Source: Chrysemys picta bellii
Taxonomy: Eukaryota > Chordata > Testudines > Emydidae
NCBI RefSeq assembly: GCF_011386835.1
Contig: NC_088794.1
Span: 67,528,434-67,592,433, forward strand
Length of the DNA stretch: 64,000 nt
Direction: 5' to 3'
Shown here: positions 22,286-34,250 of the stretch, piece after piece
How positions within the stretch are numbered: position 1 is the first letter of the stretch
How the letters are laid out: every line of letters begins with the position of its first letter
Notes under the pieces: model-generated
What the model saw: only the letters and a program-made list of their open reading frames with translations
Told to the model about the DNA's origin: nothing
Databases searched by the model: none
Made by a program: the position numbers and the translations under genes

Positions 22286-22499
22286 ACAAGTGAAATTTCT
22301 ATTGCCCCCTTGACTATGAATTGCTTAATAATTTCAGTCTTTAAAAGTGCTTTGAGATGATAAATGTTGTTAACCTTGTGTCTGCGGTTTTGCCTAGACT
22401 GGGAAAGGAAATTGGATTTCAAAATGTGTTAACTAAAATCCCCTTGGTTAAAATGTTTGAAACACATTTTTCAAACACAACTCATTTTCCCCATTTAGA

Positions 22500-22650
22500 A
22501 AAAGGCCTTGTGAGGTAAGGAAGCGTTATCCTTACTTCACAGATGAGGAAAGTAAGGCAGACAGAGGAAAAGCCATTTGTACAAGGACATATAACACAGT
22601 GAGTCAGTAGCAGAGCTAGGAATAGATTGCAGATCCTTTGGCTCCCAGTG
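22500..22650 (-). repeat. MIR-like fragment, antisense
   Basis: On + it reads CTTCACAGATGAGGAAAGTA, AAGGCAGACAGAGGAAAAGC and GTGAGTCAGTAGCAGAGC, the reverse complement order of a MIR core. Confidence 0.55.
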
Positions 22651-23869
22651 TCCTACCCCAACTTTTACATCACGTGTTTTCCCTGGTAGGATTGAGGTAT
22701 TGTGCAAAAATGTGAAAACGGTGATACAGTGCATTTTGATATGACTGTAAAAGTAACCCCAAGTGTGCCTCGATTTTCACTGTGTCTTGTATGTGATTCT
22801 GGTTCAGCTCAATAGGCCTATGAAGCAAAGATGAGTTTATTCATCTCAGGCGAACTGTAAATGAGATTCCTTATATTAATGTACTCAAAAGAACTGTCCT
22901 CTCCCACCAGGCTCTGGACACCCCGACGTCAATAAAATCTAGAACAGTTTAGTGAAGTAATATAGTTGCTTTCAAGATTCCAGACCGTGTTCTCTCCCAC
23001 ACTGTAACTTTAAAAATGTAGCAGTGCTGTACTGAAAATGGAACAGTTTAAGAAAACTTTGTGCCACAACATGAGGTGCTGACTATATGCAAAATTACAG
23101 GGTTAGGAAGGCTCAGCTGGCTCAGGATTTAGATTGTCTGACCCCTCCCTAAGTGCTTTATAATAGATGCAAATATGTTTCTGGGTTTTGTATGTTTAAG
23201 TTTCCACTAGATCTTATTTGTTTTGTTTTCTGTCCAGGGTTCTTTCTCAAATTCCTCGGCTGTTCATATTTCACACTAAATTTAAAAACCAAAAAACCCA
23301 CCTTCACACAGACTGTGGGATCCTTCAGTTTTTCCCTATAAGTAATGAAGCAATAAAACCTAACTGGGTGGGTGTGCACTTCATTATGTAATCTCCATAA
23401 ACCTGGGGTGTGTCATGAAGTATGGAGACAAAAAGGCAGAGCCTTCAGCCACCATATACTTGTGCTTTATTGCACAAGAACCATACTCTACAGTTTGCAG
23501 TGAGATACATTGTAATGCTGGAATTTGGGAGGGAAAAAACAATCAGACCTGGCTTTAAACTAGGCTGTAGTTCTGAACATCTGGATGTTTTAAATCCTTT
23601 CTAGCATGGTTATTTGATGTGTCAAAATAACTCAAAAAATTAGAATAAAATTGGTATTTGTCAAACATTATTTCTGACACATTAAAGTCTTTGTTCCAAA
23701 AGAAACAATCCTAGAGTCCTTTTTATGTGCAAGTCATGTAGGCCCAAGAGCCGAGTGTTTTTTTGTTTGTTTTGTTTTGTTTTTTTTAAGGCTATTCCAT
23801 ACCTTGCTTTGGATGGCAATGGGGCAGGGGGAGATATGCACCCCTGCTACACAAGCAGCAACCATTTTA

Positions 23870-25470
23870 GCTATATCACCACTCTGTCCCTGTCCCCAAA
23901 AGCACCCATCACCATTACTATACCGTGGGAATCAGGAGTGCAGAATCTGGAATCCCCAGAAGCACTGAAACTGAAACATACCCAACCTACTCAGTCCAAA
24001 CTATCACTGATACAAGAAGACTCCACCCAAGGAAAAAAGCCCCAAGGCGATCAAAGCCGAACAGGCAACGGCTGCACCTCTCAGACGCCACAGTGACTGG
24101 TAGAATTGCATCAAAGTTACCTTACACTTGTACAGGTGAATGCAAGGTTGTTGTTAATGTGAGAATCGTCCATGAACTGATCACAAGGCTCCTGACCTAG
24201 CATGTATCATAAAAATTGGGTTTGATGATGAAGCCAAGCCAGAACAAATCCTACTAGTCTCTGTGAGATACCTAATACATCATGGGTTTAGAGTGGCCAA
24301 GAGTGGAGGCTGTGTGATCATAATCTCATCCAGTTTAGAATAAAAAGCAAGATTCTATCCCCAAAATAAAAATATTTGAGTCTGTTCAGCTGGAATGTGA
24401 ATGCAGTGACAACAAATCATGAAGACTCTTCTAACTTATATATCAGATTTACATATTTGACAAGAATTTAGCCACATTTCTAGAAGAATTAGTCAAGCTT
24501 CAACTGAACCTAATGTGTCAGTCCAGAGATTCATTGTCCTGGGAAATTTCAAATTCCATGTAGAAAAATAATCTGACATTATAGCCCAAGATATGCTATG
24601 CACCATGTCGGAGCAGGGTTTTGCTCAGGCCATCTCAGACTGCATGTGCAGCTAGATGCATGCCTGATCTAGAACTTAGAAGCACCGATAGCATACCACA
24701 CTCCTGGAAGAGCCACCACCAGCACTTCTCAAGAGTGTTTAAAGGGACCCATTCTTGCCCCTTCAATGAACTGATTTGCCCCACAGAACCACCTGGACAT
24801 TTTCTGTGACCAGAAGATCTTGAAAGGGACAAGCTCCTCATCTAATAAATGTAGATGTTGATGAATTACTGAAATATTAACCAACTGCTGTCTGAAACCA
24901 TCAATGAACTAGCCCCAAAATAACTGCTTGTCTTGTAGGTCCCTGTGGTTCTCTGATGAACTATGAAAAATGAAGCAAGAAAGCAGCTTACCGGAGTACC
25001 AGTGGCACAAAATATGTTCCACCCAGTCCATGTAGTGCTGAGGCCCACCTGTAGGCAAATGCTGTAAGCCATAAAAGATTCTTTATTTCATACGCAGTTG
25101 TGCTAGCCAATAATGGCCAGCTGAACTGATCTGTGCAGTAATCCAACTAATCCACTGGAAGGTCTAAACATGCTTCTAGGACCAAGTGCAGCTCGCTGTG
25201 GAAAAGAGGCCCACTTCAAAAACAAAACCAGCAAGATCTTAGGGATCTTGTTGAACAAAAGCTGAACAGTTACCCTGTGGGACTCCTTGCCAGAGAAGGA
25301 GAGGCAGAGGCAACGCCTGATTAGATGTAGGTGTGAGATGCACCTTTTCATTGATAATTCAGTACTTAGGAATGACACCTTTAAAACTGACCCAAAACCC
25401 CATCTTTGCACCTCCTCACGGACAGGAATGGTGAGGGACCCCTCTTTTTTGATATGGGCATTCATTCTTC
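23870..25470 (+). mobile_element. L2-type LINE relic with endonuclease fragment
   Basis: The conceptual translation, much interrupted, contains QRFIVLGNFKFHVEK near 24520-24570, which resembles the AP-endonuclease signature GDFNxHxD, with QGFAQAISDCMCS downstream. Near 24940-25070 a stretch reads like the region linking endonuclease and reverse transcriptase. Near 25280-25400 the 3' part resembles the L2 C-terminus. Stops occur throughout, so this is an old, dead copy. Exact ends are uncertain. Confidence 0.55.
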
Positions 25471-25766
25471 TGATCTGAAAGGTGCTTCATAAATACTTTA
25501 AATAGCTAATGAGCAGGACCCCATTGTGCCAGATAAATCCAAACAAAAAGGCATTTTTTTTAGCTCCTCAGCTTGCCCCCTGCCATTTTAGGATGTTTGG
25601 AGCAGGAGGACCGAGTGGCCAGCTTGGAGAGTGGAAGATTTTCATGGGCACTAGTGACACAACAGGCCACAGCACTGTCATAGAGGAAGTAGAGTGAGGC
25701 ATGCAGGAGGCAACAACTGCACTTCTGCAGAGCGTGGGGTCCCCAGATGGCAGGAAATCCCCCATC

Positions 25767-25890
25767 TGTGCAGCTCCTAAGCCATGCAGGAATGGAGCTC
25801 TACTCTAATGGGTCTTAGGAGCTCTGGATGGCAGCTGCTGCCTCCTGCTGCACAGCTCCTAAATCATACAGGAATAGAACACCAGTATTA
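25767..25890. repeat. Imperfect tandem duplication (GCAGCTCCTAA unit)
   Basis: TGTGCAGCTCCTAAGCCATG at about 25766 and TGCACAGCTCCTAAATCATA at about 25849 begin two related segments of about 83 bp spacing, both continuing into CAGGAATRGARC. Confidence 0.45.
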
Positions 25891-25902
25891 CAGGGCTTAA
25901 TA

Positions 25903-26125
25903 CAGTGATGCTCAAACTTTTGTATTGGTGACCCCTTTCACATAGCAAGCCTCTGAGTGCAACCTCCCCCCTTATAAATTAAAAACACTTTAAAAAATAT
26001 ATTTAACACCATTATAAATGCTGGAGGCAAAGTGGGGTTTGGGGTGGAGACTGACAGCTTGACCCCCCCATATAATAACCTCACAACCCCCAGAGGGGTC
26101 CCAACCCCCAGTTTGAGAACCCCTG
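25903..26125. mobile_element. hAT MITE (CTCAAACT tips), TSD GCTTAATA
   Basis: Left CAGTGATGCTCAAACTTTTG, right CAGTTTGAGAACCCCTG, flanked by perfect GCTTAATA copies at 25895-25902 and 26126-26133. It is non-coding, 223 bp. Confidence 0.88.
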
Positions 26126-27593
26126 GCTTAATAGCTCTTCATGCAGGAGACTTCCCCTGCAGATATCCTCCGGGGGTGGGGAAGAAGGGCTGCTTTTCCA
26201 AAAAGACAGGCCCTGCCTGCTGCTCCTGCCTTCTGCTTCCTCAGTTTTGCGACACCTCAATTTATCCTACCATCTCATAATCTAGTAACATTGCCAAATA
26301 ATGCCACATAATTTTATGATGCATAAATGGAGGCAGATAGAAGCATCATTTAGGACCCTGAGCCTTGCGGGGGGATAACAAAAGGAGTAAGGTTCATTTG
26401 GAGCAACTATTTTTGTTACGTTAGGGAGGTGGATACTTTGAAGGTCTGTCAGATTTTAAATGGGATCCTTTTTCAAATGCTAAGATGAATATATTAACAA
26501 AATGTAAAGAAGACGCTTAGTGCTAGATATGTAAAAGCTTATCTCCTAATTAAAGGTGCAGTCAACGTCACTAAGTATCTGATCTTCAAGTCCAGTCCAG
26601 TGGTATTTGACGATTAAATTACATCCTACCTGCAAATAATTGCAGGTGCGAATAGGATAGGGCCAAATAATTCTCAGCTGAAAATCGGGCTCTGGGTGTA
26701 TGTGCTGTGCATGCTGTTGTTCACACCCCCGCATACATTTACTGCAGAGAAGTTCACAGTGCACTTATCATATGCCTTTAGGATTCTTGCAATATTTATA
26801 AATGTTGTTGTAAAACTTGCTGTAACTGATACTCATCTGGAAGTAATTTGCAAGTGACTGAAACTGCAGCGGTCAAAGTCGCTGAGGAGCAGACCACCAA
26901 GGCTTTTGCCACAGCAGTTAATGAGGTATATTCTCTACAAAATGTTAACATTAACATGCTACATCCCTGAACTTGATATGGAAACTTAAAATCCTAGAAG
27001 AATTTGGCCGCAGTTTCCTAACCACACCTATAAAGTATTTATAGATGGCTACAAGAGAAATGCAGCTAGATACTACAGTGTTTTTGAAAAGCATGAACCG
27101 TTTGCTAATATGAATTCTTAACTGAAAAATCTGGCTTAATGATGTCCTGATGCATTTCTAAGTGATTTGTTAGTGCCTTCTGATATTTAACCCCCTCTTT
27201 ACAGTGGTATGCAGGGTTTTAGCCATGTGATTTCCACTGACTTACTTACCAAATTAACCCAAATACTCTAACCCACCAGTTCTTCAAAAAGCTTTTCATT
27301 TTCAGGATATGTAACTGCAGACAACTTTACAGTGTGAATGCAGAGACTTAACTTATTCAAAACAGAATGTCTCCTTGACTTTATGACCTTTAGATTGTTT
27401 TCATTTCCACTTTCAGCTTTTTAAACCTCTGGCTCCTTATTTACCTTGGGTTGGTGTGTAATGTTTAAGTGATAAGATCCAACACACTGGTTCCTTATCA
27501 GTGCATGAGGGCTGGTAGGGGATAGGTAAGTGCCCCCATAGGGAATAGTTAAATTAAGCAGATTGTCCTGCTGCTTCTCTCTGGGGAGTTTGT

Positions 27594-27639
27594 CAGAACC
27601 TCATGTCCATATTTGCCAGAACCTCATGTCCATATTTGC
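27594..27639. repeat. Perfect 23-bp tandem duplication
   Basis: CAGAACCTCATGTCCATATT followed by TGC occurs twice, head to tail, with no mismatch. Confidence 0.93.
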
Positions 27640-27762
27640 CATGGTAATTTATTAATTTTGTTTTGCTGGGTCAAAATAGGATTTGGTCCTGTATATGTGA
27701 AATGTGCTCTAAATCCACTCAACTGTAGCTTGGAGGTGTGTATTCTAAACATTGCCTTAATG

Positions 27763-28050
27763 CAGGGGTAGGCAACCTACGGCACGTGTGCTGATTTTTA
27801 GTGGCACTCTCACTGCCCGGGTCCTGGCCACTGGTCCGGGGGGCTCTGCATTTTAATTTAATTTTAAATTAAGTTTCTTGAACATTTAAAAAACCTTATT
27901 TACTTTACATACAACAATAGTTTAGTTATATATTACAGGCTTATAGAAAGAGACCTTTTAAAAACATTAAAATGTATTACTGGCACGCGAAACCTTAGAG
28001 TGAATTAATGAAGACTCGGCACACCACTTCTGAAAGGTTGCCGACCCCTG
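27763..28050 (+). mobile_element. hAT MITE (GGCAACCT tips), TSD CCTTAATG
   Basis: Left CAGGGGTAGGCAACCTACGG, right AGGTTGCCGACCCCTG, flanked by perfect CCTTAATG at 27755-27762 and 28051-28058. It contains GGCACGCGAAACCTTAGAG and AAGACTCGGCACACCACTTC, shared with 33876-34169 and 59221-60050. No coding capacity. Confidence 0.92.
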
Positions 28051-28201
28051 CCTTAATGTATTGGGAGAATGCTCTCTCCGCTGCAAAATTCATGAACTCT
28101 TCAAAGAGCAAGGGAGGGAACCATTTTGTCCAGCAAGGAGCATTGAGACTTTTTGAAGAATTAAGAGATACCAGGGCTTTTGAGGTTGTGGGTGGGGACA
28201 A

Positions 28202-28248
28202 AATGTTTGTTTGGGGAACAAAAGAACTAATTAAAAGGCACGCTGACA
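28202..28248 (+). repeat. 47-bp direct repeat, copy 1
   Basis: Begins AATGTTTGTTTGGGGAACAA and ends GGCACGCTGACA. It is identical over 47 nt to 29655-29701, with unrelated flanks. Confidence 0.93.
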
Positions 28249-28518
28249 AAATGGGGGACCCAGTAAGTGGTGGGAGATATTGCTCCTTATAGGTTGAAAT
28301 TTGTTAGACTTGAACCTCCAAGGCCTCCCTAAAGGGATTATTTTGCTTCTAGTCTCCTCCTAACCAAATTGCAGGGTGCTATTCCAAAAAACCATTGTGA
28401 ACCCAACCCAGCCAGGCTGTGAGCAGCTCTGGCCATGTAATATATAGTAATATATATTTTGTAGATGTATACTAAGGCAGGAACAGCTTAAATGTCTTCA
28501 CCAAGGACACATGTTGTA

Positions 28519-29203
28519 TGTCTACACTGCAATGTAAGCCCAGGATTAGTGGGACTTGTGTCAACTGGCCTGTGTTAGGGAACCCTGGGTTTGAGTGTCT
28601 ACATTGTACTTTAGCCCTTTTCCTAATCTGTGCTCAAACCTAGGCCTCTGGTGCCCACACTGTGGTGCGCAAACCCAAGTCAAAGTAACCATATCTGAGT
28701 CCCTAGCATTCCCCCCACTCCCAAAATGTGGCTGCTCTAGCCCTAGGATCATGGTGCACTGGGAAATCTTTACTGTTGGGTTTGCATGTTACAGGAAGTT
28801 TGAAGCAGCTCACTTTGCAACAGACTTGCTCAGTTTGCTCTCCATTGCAAACACAGGATTTCCTCCGATAGTGTGCTTGCAGATTGGAGATCAGAAGAGA
28901 ATGGGTTAAAGCTGACCTGAGCTGCTGCCATTTGAAAAGGAAGGATGTCAGCTTCTGTTTTCCATAGACTGTATTGCAGATTGTTGGGATAGAGAGGACT
29001 AAGGAAGTTGTCCCATAGAATTGTAGGATATTTCCGGCAGACTCCCGGGACCCAAGTCAAGTGGAGCTGCGTCTACACTGCAGAACAGTAGGGCTCAGGC
29101 CCTGGGTCCCAGCTTAACTTGAGCTGAGACCCTCCAGCCCTGCAAGGTTCTGGGACTCTGGGTCCAAGTCCTGGGTTAGTGCAGTTGAAGTGTAGATGCA
29201 GGG
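28519..29203. mobile_element. Putative non-autonomous DNA element
   Basis: The ends GTCTACACTGCAATGTAAGC and GCAGTTGAAGTGTAGATGCA are imperfect inverted partners. Inside are repeated motifs of the CTGGGTTTGAGTGTCTACA and CCTGGGTCCCAGCTTAACTT type. The target duplication is not clear, so ends are approximate. Confidence 0.45.
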
Positions 29204-29654
29204 GAGGTGGGAGGCGGGGTTAGGCTTATACTGTGAAATATAACCACCTTCATCACCAGTACCAAGTTAGCTAAGGAATACAGAATCTTTTATGGAGCTA
29301 GTTTAATTTGGCCTGTATGGATAAAAAATTAAGAGCAAGACTTCTCCAGTTATAAAATATGTAGGAGTTAAGAGAATTGGTTGGTGCATTGAAGCTGTTG
29401 GTGAATTATTAGAATAGGACAAATGAGGCCTTTCTCTTTTTTGTAAGAGTAGGGGGAAGACTGACCTCTTGTTTTGAGACGGGCAAATGGAGCAAGAGAT
29501 ATAAAAGTAACTGTAATTTACCAGGGGAGGGAGAATGAAGAACTGCTTGAATGTTTAATTGCCTCTGTGCAATTTACTGCACTAAAATGCTCTTGGTCTT
29601 GATTAACCATCTTGTTTCTGCTTTAGAATTTTCTGAGCATTGCATTTAATAGAC

Positions 29655-29701
29655 AATGTTTGTTTGGGGAACAAAAGAACTAATTAAAAGGCACGCTGAC
29701 A
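29655..29701 (+). repeat. 47-bp direct repeat, copy 2
   Basis: Exact second copy of 28202-28248, 1,453 bp downstream. The identical sequence suggests recent copying. Confidence 0.93.
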
Positions 29702-30024
29702 GTAGAAAATGAGGTGTGTGGTATTTTGCCTTACGGTTGCAGTTGGAGTCTCTGCAAAGAAAAAGACTAGAGTTATTTTTTGCTCTTGGCTGTAGCTGAA
29801 GATGACCACCTGGCTGAAATTTTACAGCTGCTTGCATTCGTAGTATCTATTTCAGTGTGTAATTTAGATGCCGCTTTTGTTCCTATTTCTTCATCAGCAC
29901 TAAGCTACACAGTCTCCTCCCTTTTTGTTTATTAGTTTGGTTTTACAAATAATAGTGTGCAGAGTTTATATCAAGGCCACCAGGGCTGAGCTCTGCTAGT
30001 ATGAGAAGAAGCCTGGGCTTGAAG

Positions 30025-30071
30025 GGGCCCCAGGTGGAAGACATGTTCTTGGCCCCAGGTGGAAGACATGT
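30025..30071. repeat. Perfect short tandem duplication
   Basis: GGCCCCAGGTGGAAGACATG followed by TT occurs twice, separated by only a few bases (CTT). Confidence 0.85.
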
Positions 30072-30548
30072 TTCGTTTGAACTTAAGGAAATGTGACCTT
30101 AAATGGGGGTTGTTTAGAATAGCATTAGCACAGCCTTTTTAAAATGGTATTGAGCACTGGGGTGTTTAAGGTGATAATAAAAAGATGAATAATTTTTCCC
30201 TCACTAACATAAAGATATAGGTCCCAGAACTCAGAATGGGATGCCAGAGACAAAGAGCCTGTCAAAATAAGGCCTTGTCTTCACTAGGAAAAAAGATGTG
30301 TTCTTTATTTGTGTTAGCTAATGCATAATAATGTCCTAGTGAAGTCAAGGAAGTTTGCAGTGTTGGCAAGTCTAGAGAGACTCCTGAGGATATAGCCCAG
30401 GCTTCAGCTTGACTAGCGAGCACATGGTAAATGTATACGTTGCCTTGTCTCGCCTAGAGTCTTGGAATGTGTCTTACACGTACCTTTAAATTCTAGTCAA
30501 GGCAAACCCTTGTTTCCCCAGTAGGATTAACCACGACCAGCTAACTAA

Positions 30549-30806
30549 GGGGTTATCTACAGTACCTGCTGGATCGGCGGGCAGCGATTGATCCAGTGGG
30601 GGTCAATTTATCGTGTCTACCGTTGAGCACTCTCCCATCGACCCCGGTACTCTACCAGGGCGAGAGGGAGAATGTCAGCTGTTGACTTACTGCAGTGAAG
30701 ATACTACAGTAAGTAGGTCTAAGTATGTAGCTGAAGTTGCATAACTTAGATCGACTCTTCCCCTCTCTTCCCCCCCCACACTACCCCGCCACGTGTAGAC
30801 CAGGCC
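30549..30806. mobile_element. Harbinger-type MITE, TSD TAA
   Basis: Starts GGGGTTATCTACAGTACC, ends CACGTGTAGACCAGGCC, flanked by TAA at 30546-30548 and 30807-30809. It is non-coding. The last 15 bases match the right tip of the full element at 3925 almost exactly, so that element's transposase type could have mobilised it. Confidence 0.8.
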
Positions 30807-31908
30807 TAAGTTTCTAAACATCACTGGCTTTGTCTACTCTAGATGGTGTTGAAAAACATGTTGGCCGACCTCTGTTAATTAATCACTTCTTGTCTAAATG
30901 AGCCTTAAATGAATGTGTTCTAGCTGAATTCCAACCCTGACAATGTAAGAATAGGATTTTTGTATTTTAGAAACCTCTAACAAAGCTCACAACTTGTATG
31001 TTTTCCTTTTTTCAAGAGAAAATGCTAGTGAGCTCGGTAAACTGTATTATTTTGGGAGGCTGGGAAAGTCTTTAAAATTCCTTTATGGTTTTTGTTTTGA
31101 CAAGTTAATTTCAACCTCCAAGTGACTGTGTATTAGGCCCCCAGTCTTTTTGAATTCCCTCTTTCAGGATCCTTTCTTATGCTCATCTCTTTTGTATGAC
31201 TAACTGAAAGTCTTCAGCACACAAATACCTCTTTTGGCATTATTTAAAAACAGTCTGGCTCAGCTCTGTGTCCTAGAGGTAGCAGGATGCGTTCTTAAGC
31301 TGAAGACCCTCTTACAATCCTGGATTTAGTTGGTTTCCTGAGCCAACAGGATAGGGCTGGCCTGAAGCATAAGCGAAGCTTTGTGGTAGCCTTAGCAGCT
31401 CATAATCTAATTCTCTACTACTGTGGGGTCCCAAAAACAACTTGTGGTGCAGTCTGCCCCCTTCTGTTATTGGGGATGGAGTAGGGCACAACTTGATTTG
31501 TGTGCGCATATTCACAAAAATAGTTAGCTTCTTATAAACCCATGAGCAGTCAGACCCAGCTCTACAAAAGCCATTGATAAGTCAGAGTAGAAATGGCACT
31601 CTCTGTATATGGGCAGTAGCCACATACTCCCTGTGCACACCCTCTCTAAGAAAGATTGCCTGGGTCTGAATGCAGCTTTTTAGCCTCTTACAGTAAGCTT
31701 GCACACACAGAAATGATATGGAACTAAATTCCCCTCCCCCTCCATTCTACGTACCATACTATATGTGAAATTAAGACCAATATAACAGATAGAGAGAGGA
31801 TACATTATTTTAAGTACTAAATCAGTTTCTCTGAGGTATTCTGGTATTGGCACATTTTGTCCTCCTAAATCTTTCCCTTACTCCCCACCCAAAATTAATG
31901 ATGTAATC

Positions 31909-32111
31909 CAGGGATCGGCAACCTTTGGCACGTGGCCCGCCAGGGAAAGCCCCTGGCAGGCCGGGCCGGTTTGTTTACCTGCAGCATCTGCAGGTTCGGG
32001 GCCACGGTTCACTGCTCCAGGCCAATGGGAGCTGCTGGAAGTGGCGCGGGCCGAAGGATGTGCTGGCCGCCCTTGCCTGACGGGCCGTGTGCCAAAGGTT
32101 GCTGATCCCTG
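31909..32111. mobile_element. GC-rich hAT element, TSD ATGTAATC
   Basis: Left CAGGGATCGGCAACCTTTGG, right CCAAAGGTTGCTGATCCCTG, flanked by perfect ATGTAATC at 31901-31908 and 32112-32119. The interior is GC-rich with several CpG sites and no gene. Confidence 0.92.
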
Positions 32112-32234
32112 ATGTAATCGGAGAGGATCCTGATTCAAAACCCTGGATTTGCACCTGGGAGAAGTCCAAAGGTCACTTAGTTCAGACCCTTCCTGGAGAA
32201 CCATGATATGCAACTATGCCCTCACATATGAAGT

Positions 32235-33030
32235 TCCATAAGATTCATTCTCAATCCCATTCAACCTCTATCTGAAATTGTTTCGGTGGACTTGCAACAG
32301 AACAGGGTCAGGTGCCACAAATACACACATCATACCCACCTCTACATTTTGTCATTCACTATCAGCACCATTTCCCAACTAACGGAGTGCCTGGAAACCG
32401 TCAGCACACAAATGAAGAGTAGTTGGCTGAAACCAAACCCAGGGAGGACCGAGGCTATGGCAGTGGGGAGAATGATACATTTCAAAGAACTTGCCAGCTC
32501 CACCCTAATTACCCTTCATCAAGGGCATTTTTTCCTGTCAAGATGGTCCACAACGTTGGGGACCCTGTGGGTAGCCAAATAGCTAAGTCTAAAAAAACCC
32601 AAACATGCACTTACAGCTAAAGCTGGCAAGAGAATTACATCCTGATCTATCAGACTCTGTTTTGGCCATGCTGATCCATGTGTACATGATCTCTAGGCTT
32701 TATTATAGTTAGGAACAAAGATGCTGGTTCTGGAAAAGCTCCAGTTGGTTCAGGATGTAGCAGGCCCACCTGCTGAGCAATACAGGCAGCTGAGAGTGCC
32801 TCACCAGGTGCTGCACTCTCTGCACTGGCTCCTCATAGAACACAGAATCAAACTCCTGGATCTGGCCCTGGGAGTCAGAGTCTTTCTCACAACAGCTGGC
32901 CCCTCACTGGGGAAATACGTTTACAGAGCATGTCAGAAAATATTCAGAGCAAAATGTGTAAAACTCCCATCTTTGACTTGGCTTTTCCACAATCAGACAA
33001 CACCCTTTGGAGCTTTGGGTTGGGAGGGGG
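32235..33030 (+). mobile_element. L2-type LINE 3' relic (reverse transcriptase end)
   Basis: In broken frames it reads HTHLYILSFTIS (the remains of a YADDTQLY motif), then QLTECLETVSTQMKSSWLKP and GRTEAMAVG, the L2 pattern following the catalytic box. Farther on are LEKLQLVQDVAG and VLHSLHWLLIEHRIKLLDLA, the conserved C-terminal L2 block, near 32730-32870. The catalytic Asp residues are lost and stops are present. Confidence 0.75.
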
Positions 33031-33784
33031 GAAAGAATCCTTTTTAAAAAAACAAACAAACAGTTTTTAACTTCAGTTATCATGATATTGAGTGCAGAAT
33101 ACTTGGTTACTGGTAGTTGCTACGTTAAAGGAAGCATAAAATAGATAAGAGTCTGCAATAATCCCATGTGCTCAGTAGGGGAGAGTGTAGGTCTAGGCAG
33201 AGAACCCCACAGCTACTTATTCAGACTAGCTCAAATGCTTTAAGGCCCTCCTCCCCCTCTCCAAGGATAGTCTTCAGACAGACTGGGGCAGAGCAAAGGA
33301 AAGTTCATATTTAGACTGTAATGCAAAAATAGAAAGTGGAAAGAAAATGAGGCGTTTATTAAAACATGCTCTTTTTCTTCTTGCTTCAAAATCAGTGATG
33401 CCTGGGAAGCCCAAAGTGTTTACAGTGCTGTAACTTACCAGTGTAGACTACTAGTCACCTATTTTTAAAAGACATAACACAATATTTTCTTACATGGGTG
33501 TAGTTTCTGTTTTGTGCTGGAGGATAAATGACTGAATTGCTATGACAACTTGCTCTGACAGTTCAGATTGTGTAATCTTTGCTGACGGTTGTGTACTTTG
33601 CCATTTAAAAAGGTAGTAGTTTACATATTCTATCCTCTTAAGGAGGTCTGGCCAAAATATAGATGTCACTTGTAAGTAGAATTTGAATGTGCCTTTTTAT
33701 AGACTGAAACATTTGCCTTCTTCAAAAGCAACTTTCCTTTATTTTAAAACAAAACCAAACACAATGGGCCAAAATCTGCCCTTG

Positions 33785-34250
33785 GATAATTTTTCCACTG
33801 GGAGGCTGTGGAATCTCCATCATTGGATGTTTTTAAGAACAGGTTAGACAAACACCTGTCAGGGATGGTCTAGGTCAGGGGTCGGCAGCCTTTCAGAAAT
33901 GGTGTGCCGAGTCTTCATTTAGTCACTCTAATTTAAGGTTTTGCGTGCCAGTAATACATTTTAGCGTTTTTAGAAGGTCTCTTTCCATAAGTCAATAATA
34001 TATAACTAAACTATTGTTTGTATGTAAAGTAAATAAGGTTTTTAAAATGTTTAAGAAGCTTCATTTAAAATTAAATTAAAATGCAGAGCCCCCCGGACCA
34101 GTGGCCAGGACCCGGGCAGTGTGAGTGCCACTGAAAATCAGCATGCATGCCATAGGTTGCCTATCCCATGTCTAGGTAATACTTTGTCCTGTCTTAGTGC
34201 AAGGGATTGGACTAGGTCCCTTCCAGTCCTACATTTCTATGGTTCTGTGA
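33785..34250 (+). mobile_element. CR1 LINE 3' end split by a hAT
   Basis: GGCTGTGGAATCTCCATCAT, AGAACAGGTTAGACAAACAC and CAGGGATGGTCTAGGT (to 33875) continue after the hAT at GTCTAGGTAATACTTTGTCC and GGACTAGGTCCCTTCCAGTC. This is the typical CR1 3' region. Confidence 0.82.
33876..34169 (-). mobile_element. hAT MITE nested in CR1, TSD GTCTAGGT
   Basis: It begins CAGGGGTCGGCAGCCTTTC and ends ATAGGTTGCCTATCCCAT, flanked by perfect GTCTAGGT at 33868-33875 and 34170-34177. It is the same family as 27763-28050 in opposite orientation. The last two tip bases are mutated. Confidence 0.9.

Noticed and set aside
23725..24200. Overlapping 60-123-codon ORFs that could be a gene
   Set aside because: They sit in an L2-like relic and stay open by chance; no initiation context or domain.
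26838..26970. Short frame reading TAAVKVAEEQTTKAFATAVN before a GTATAT
   Set aside because: Only about 45 codons between stops, no acceptor of quality upstream, no match to LGR4 or any family I recognise.
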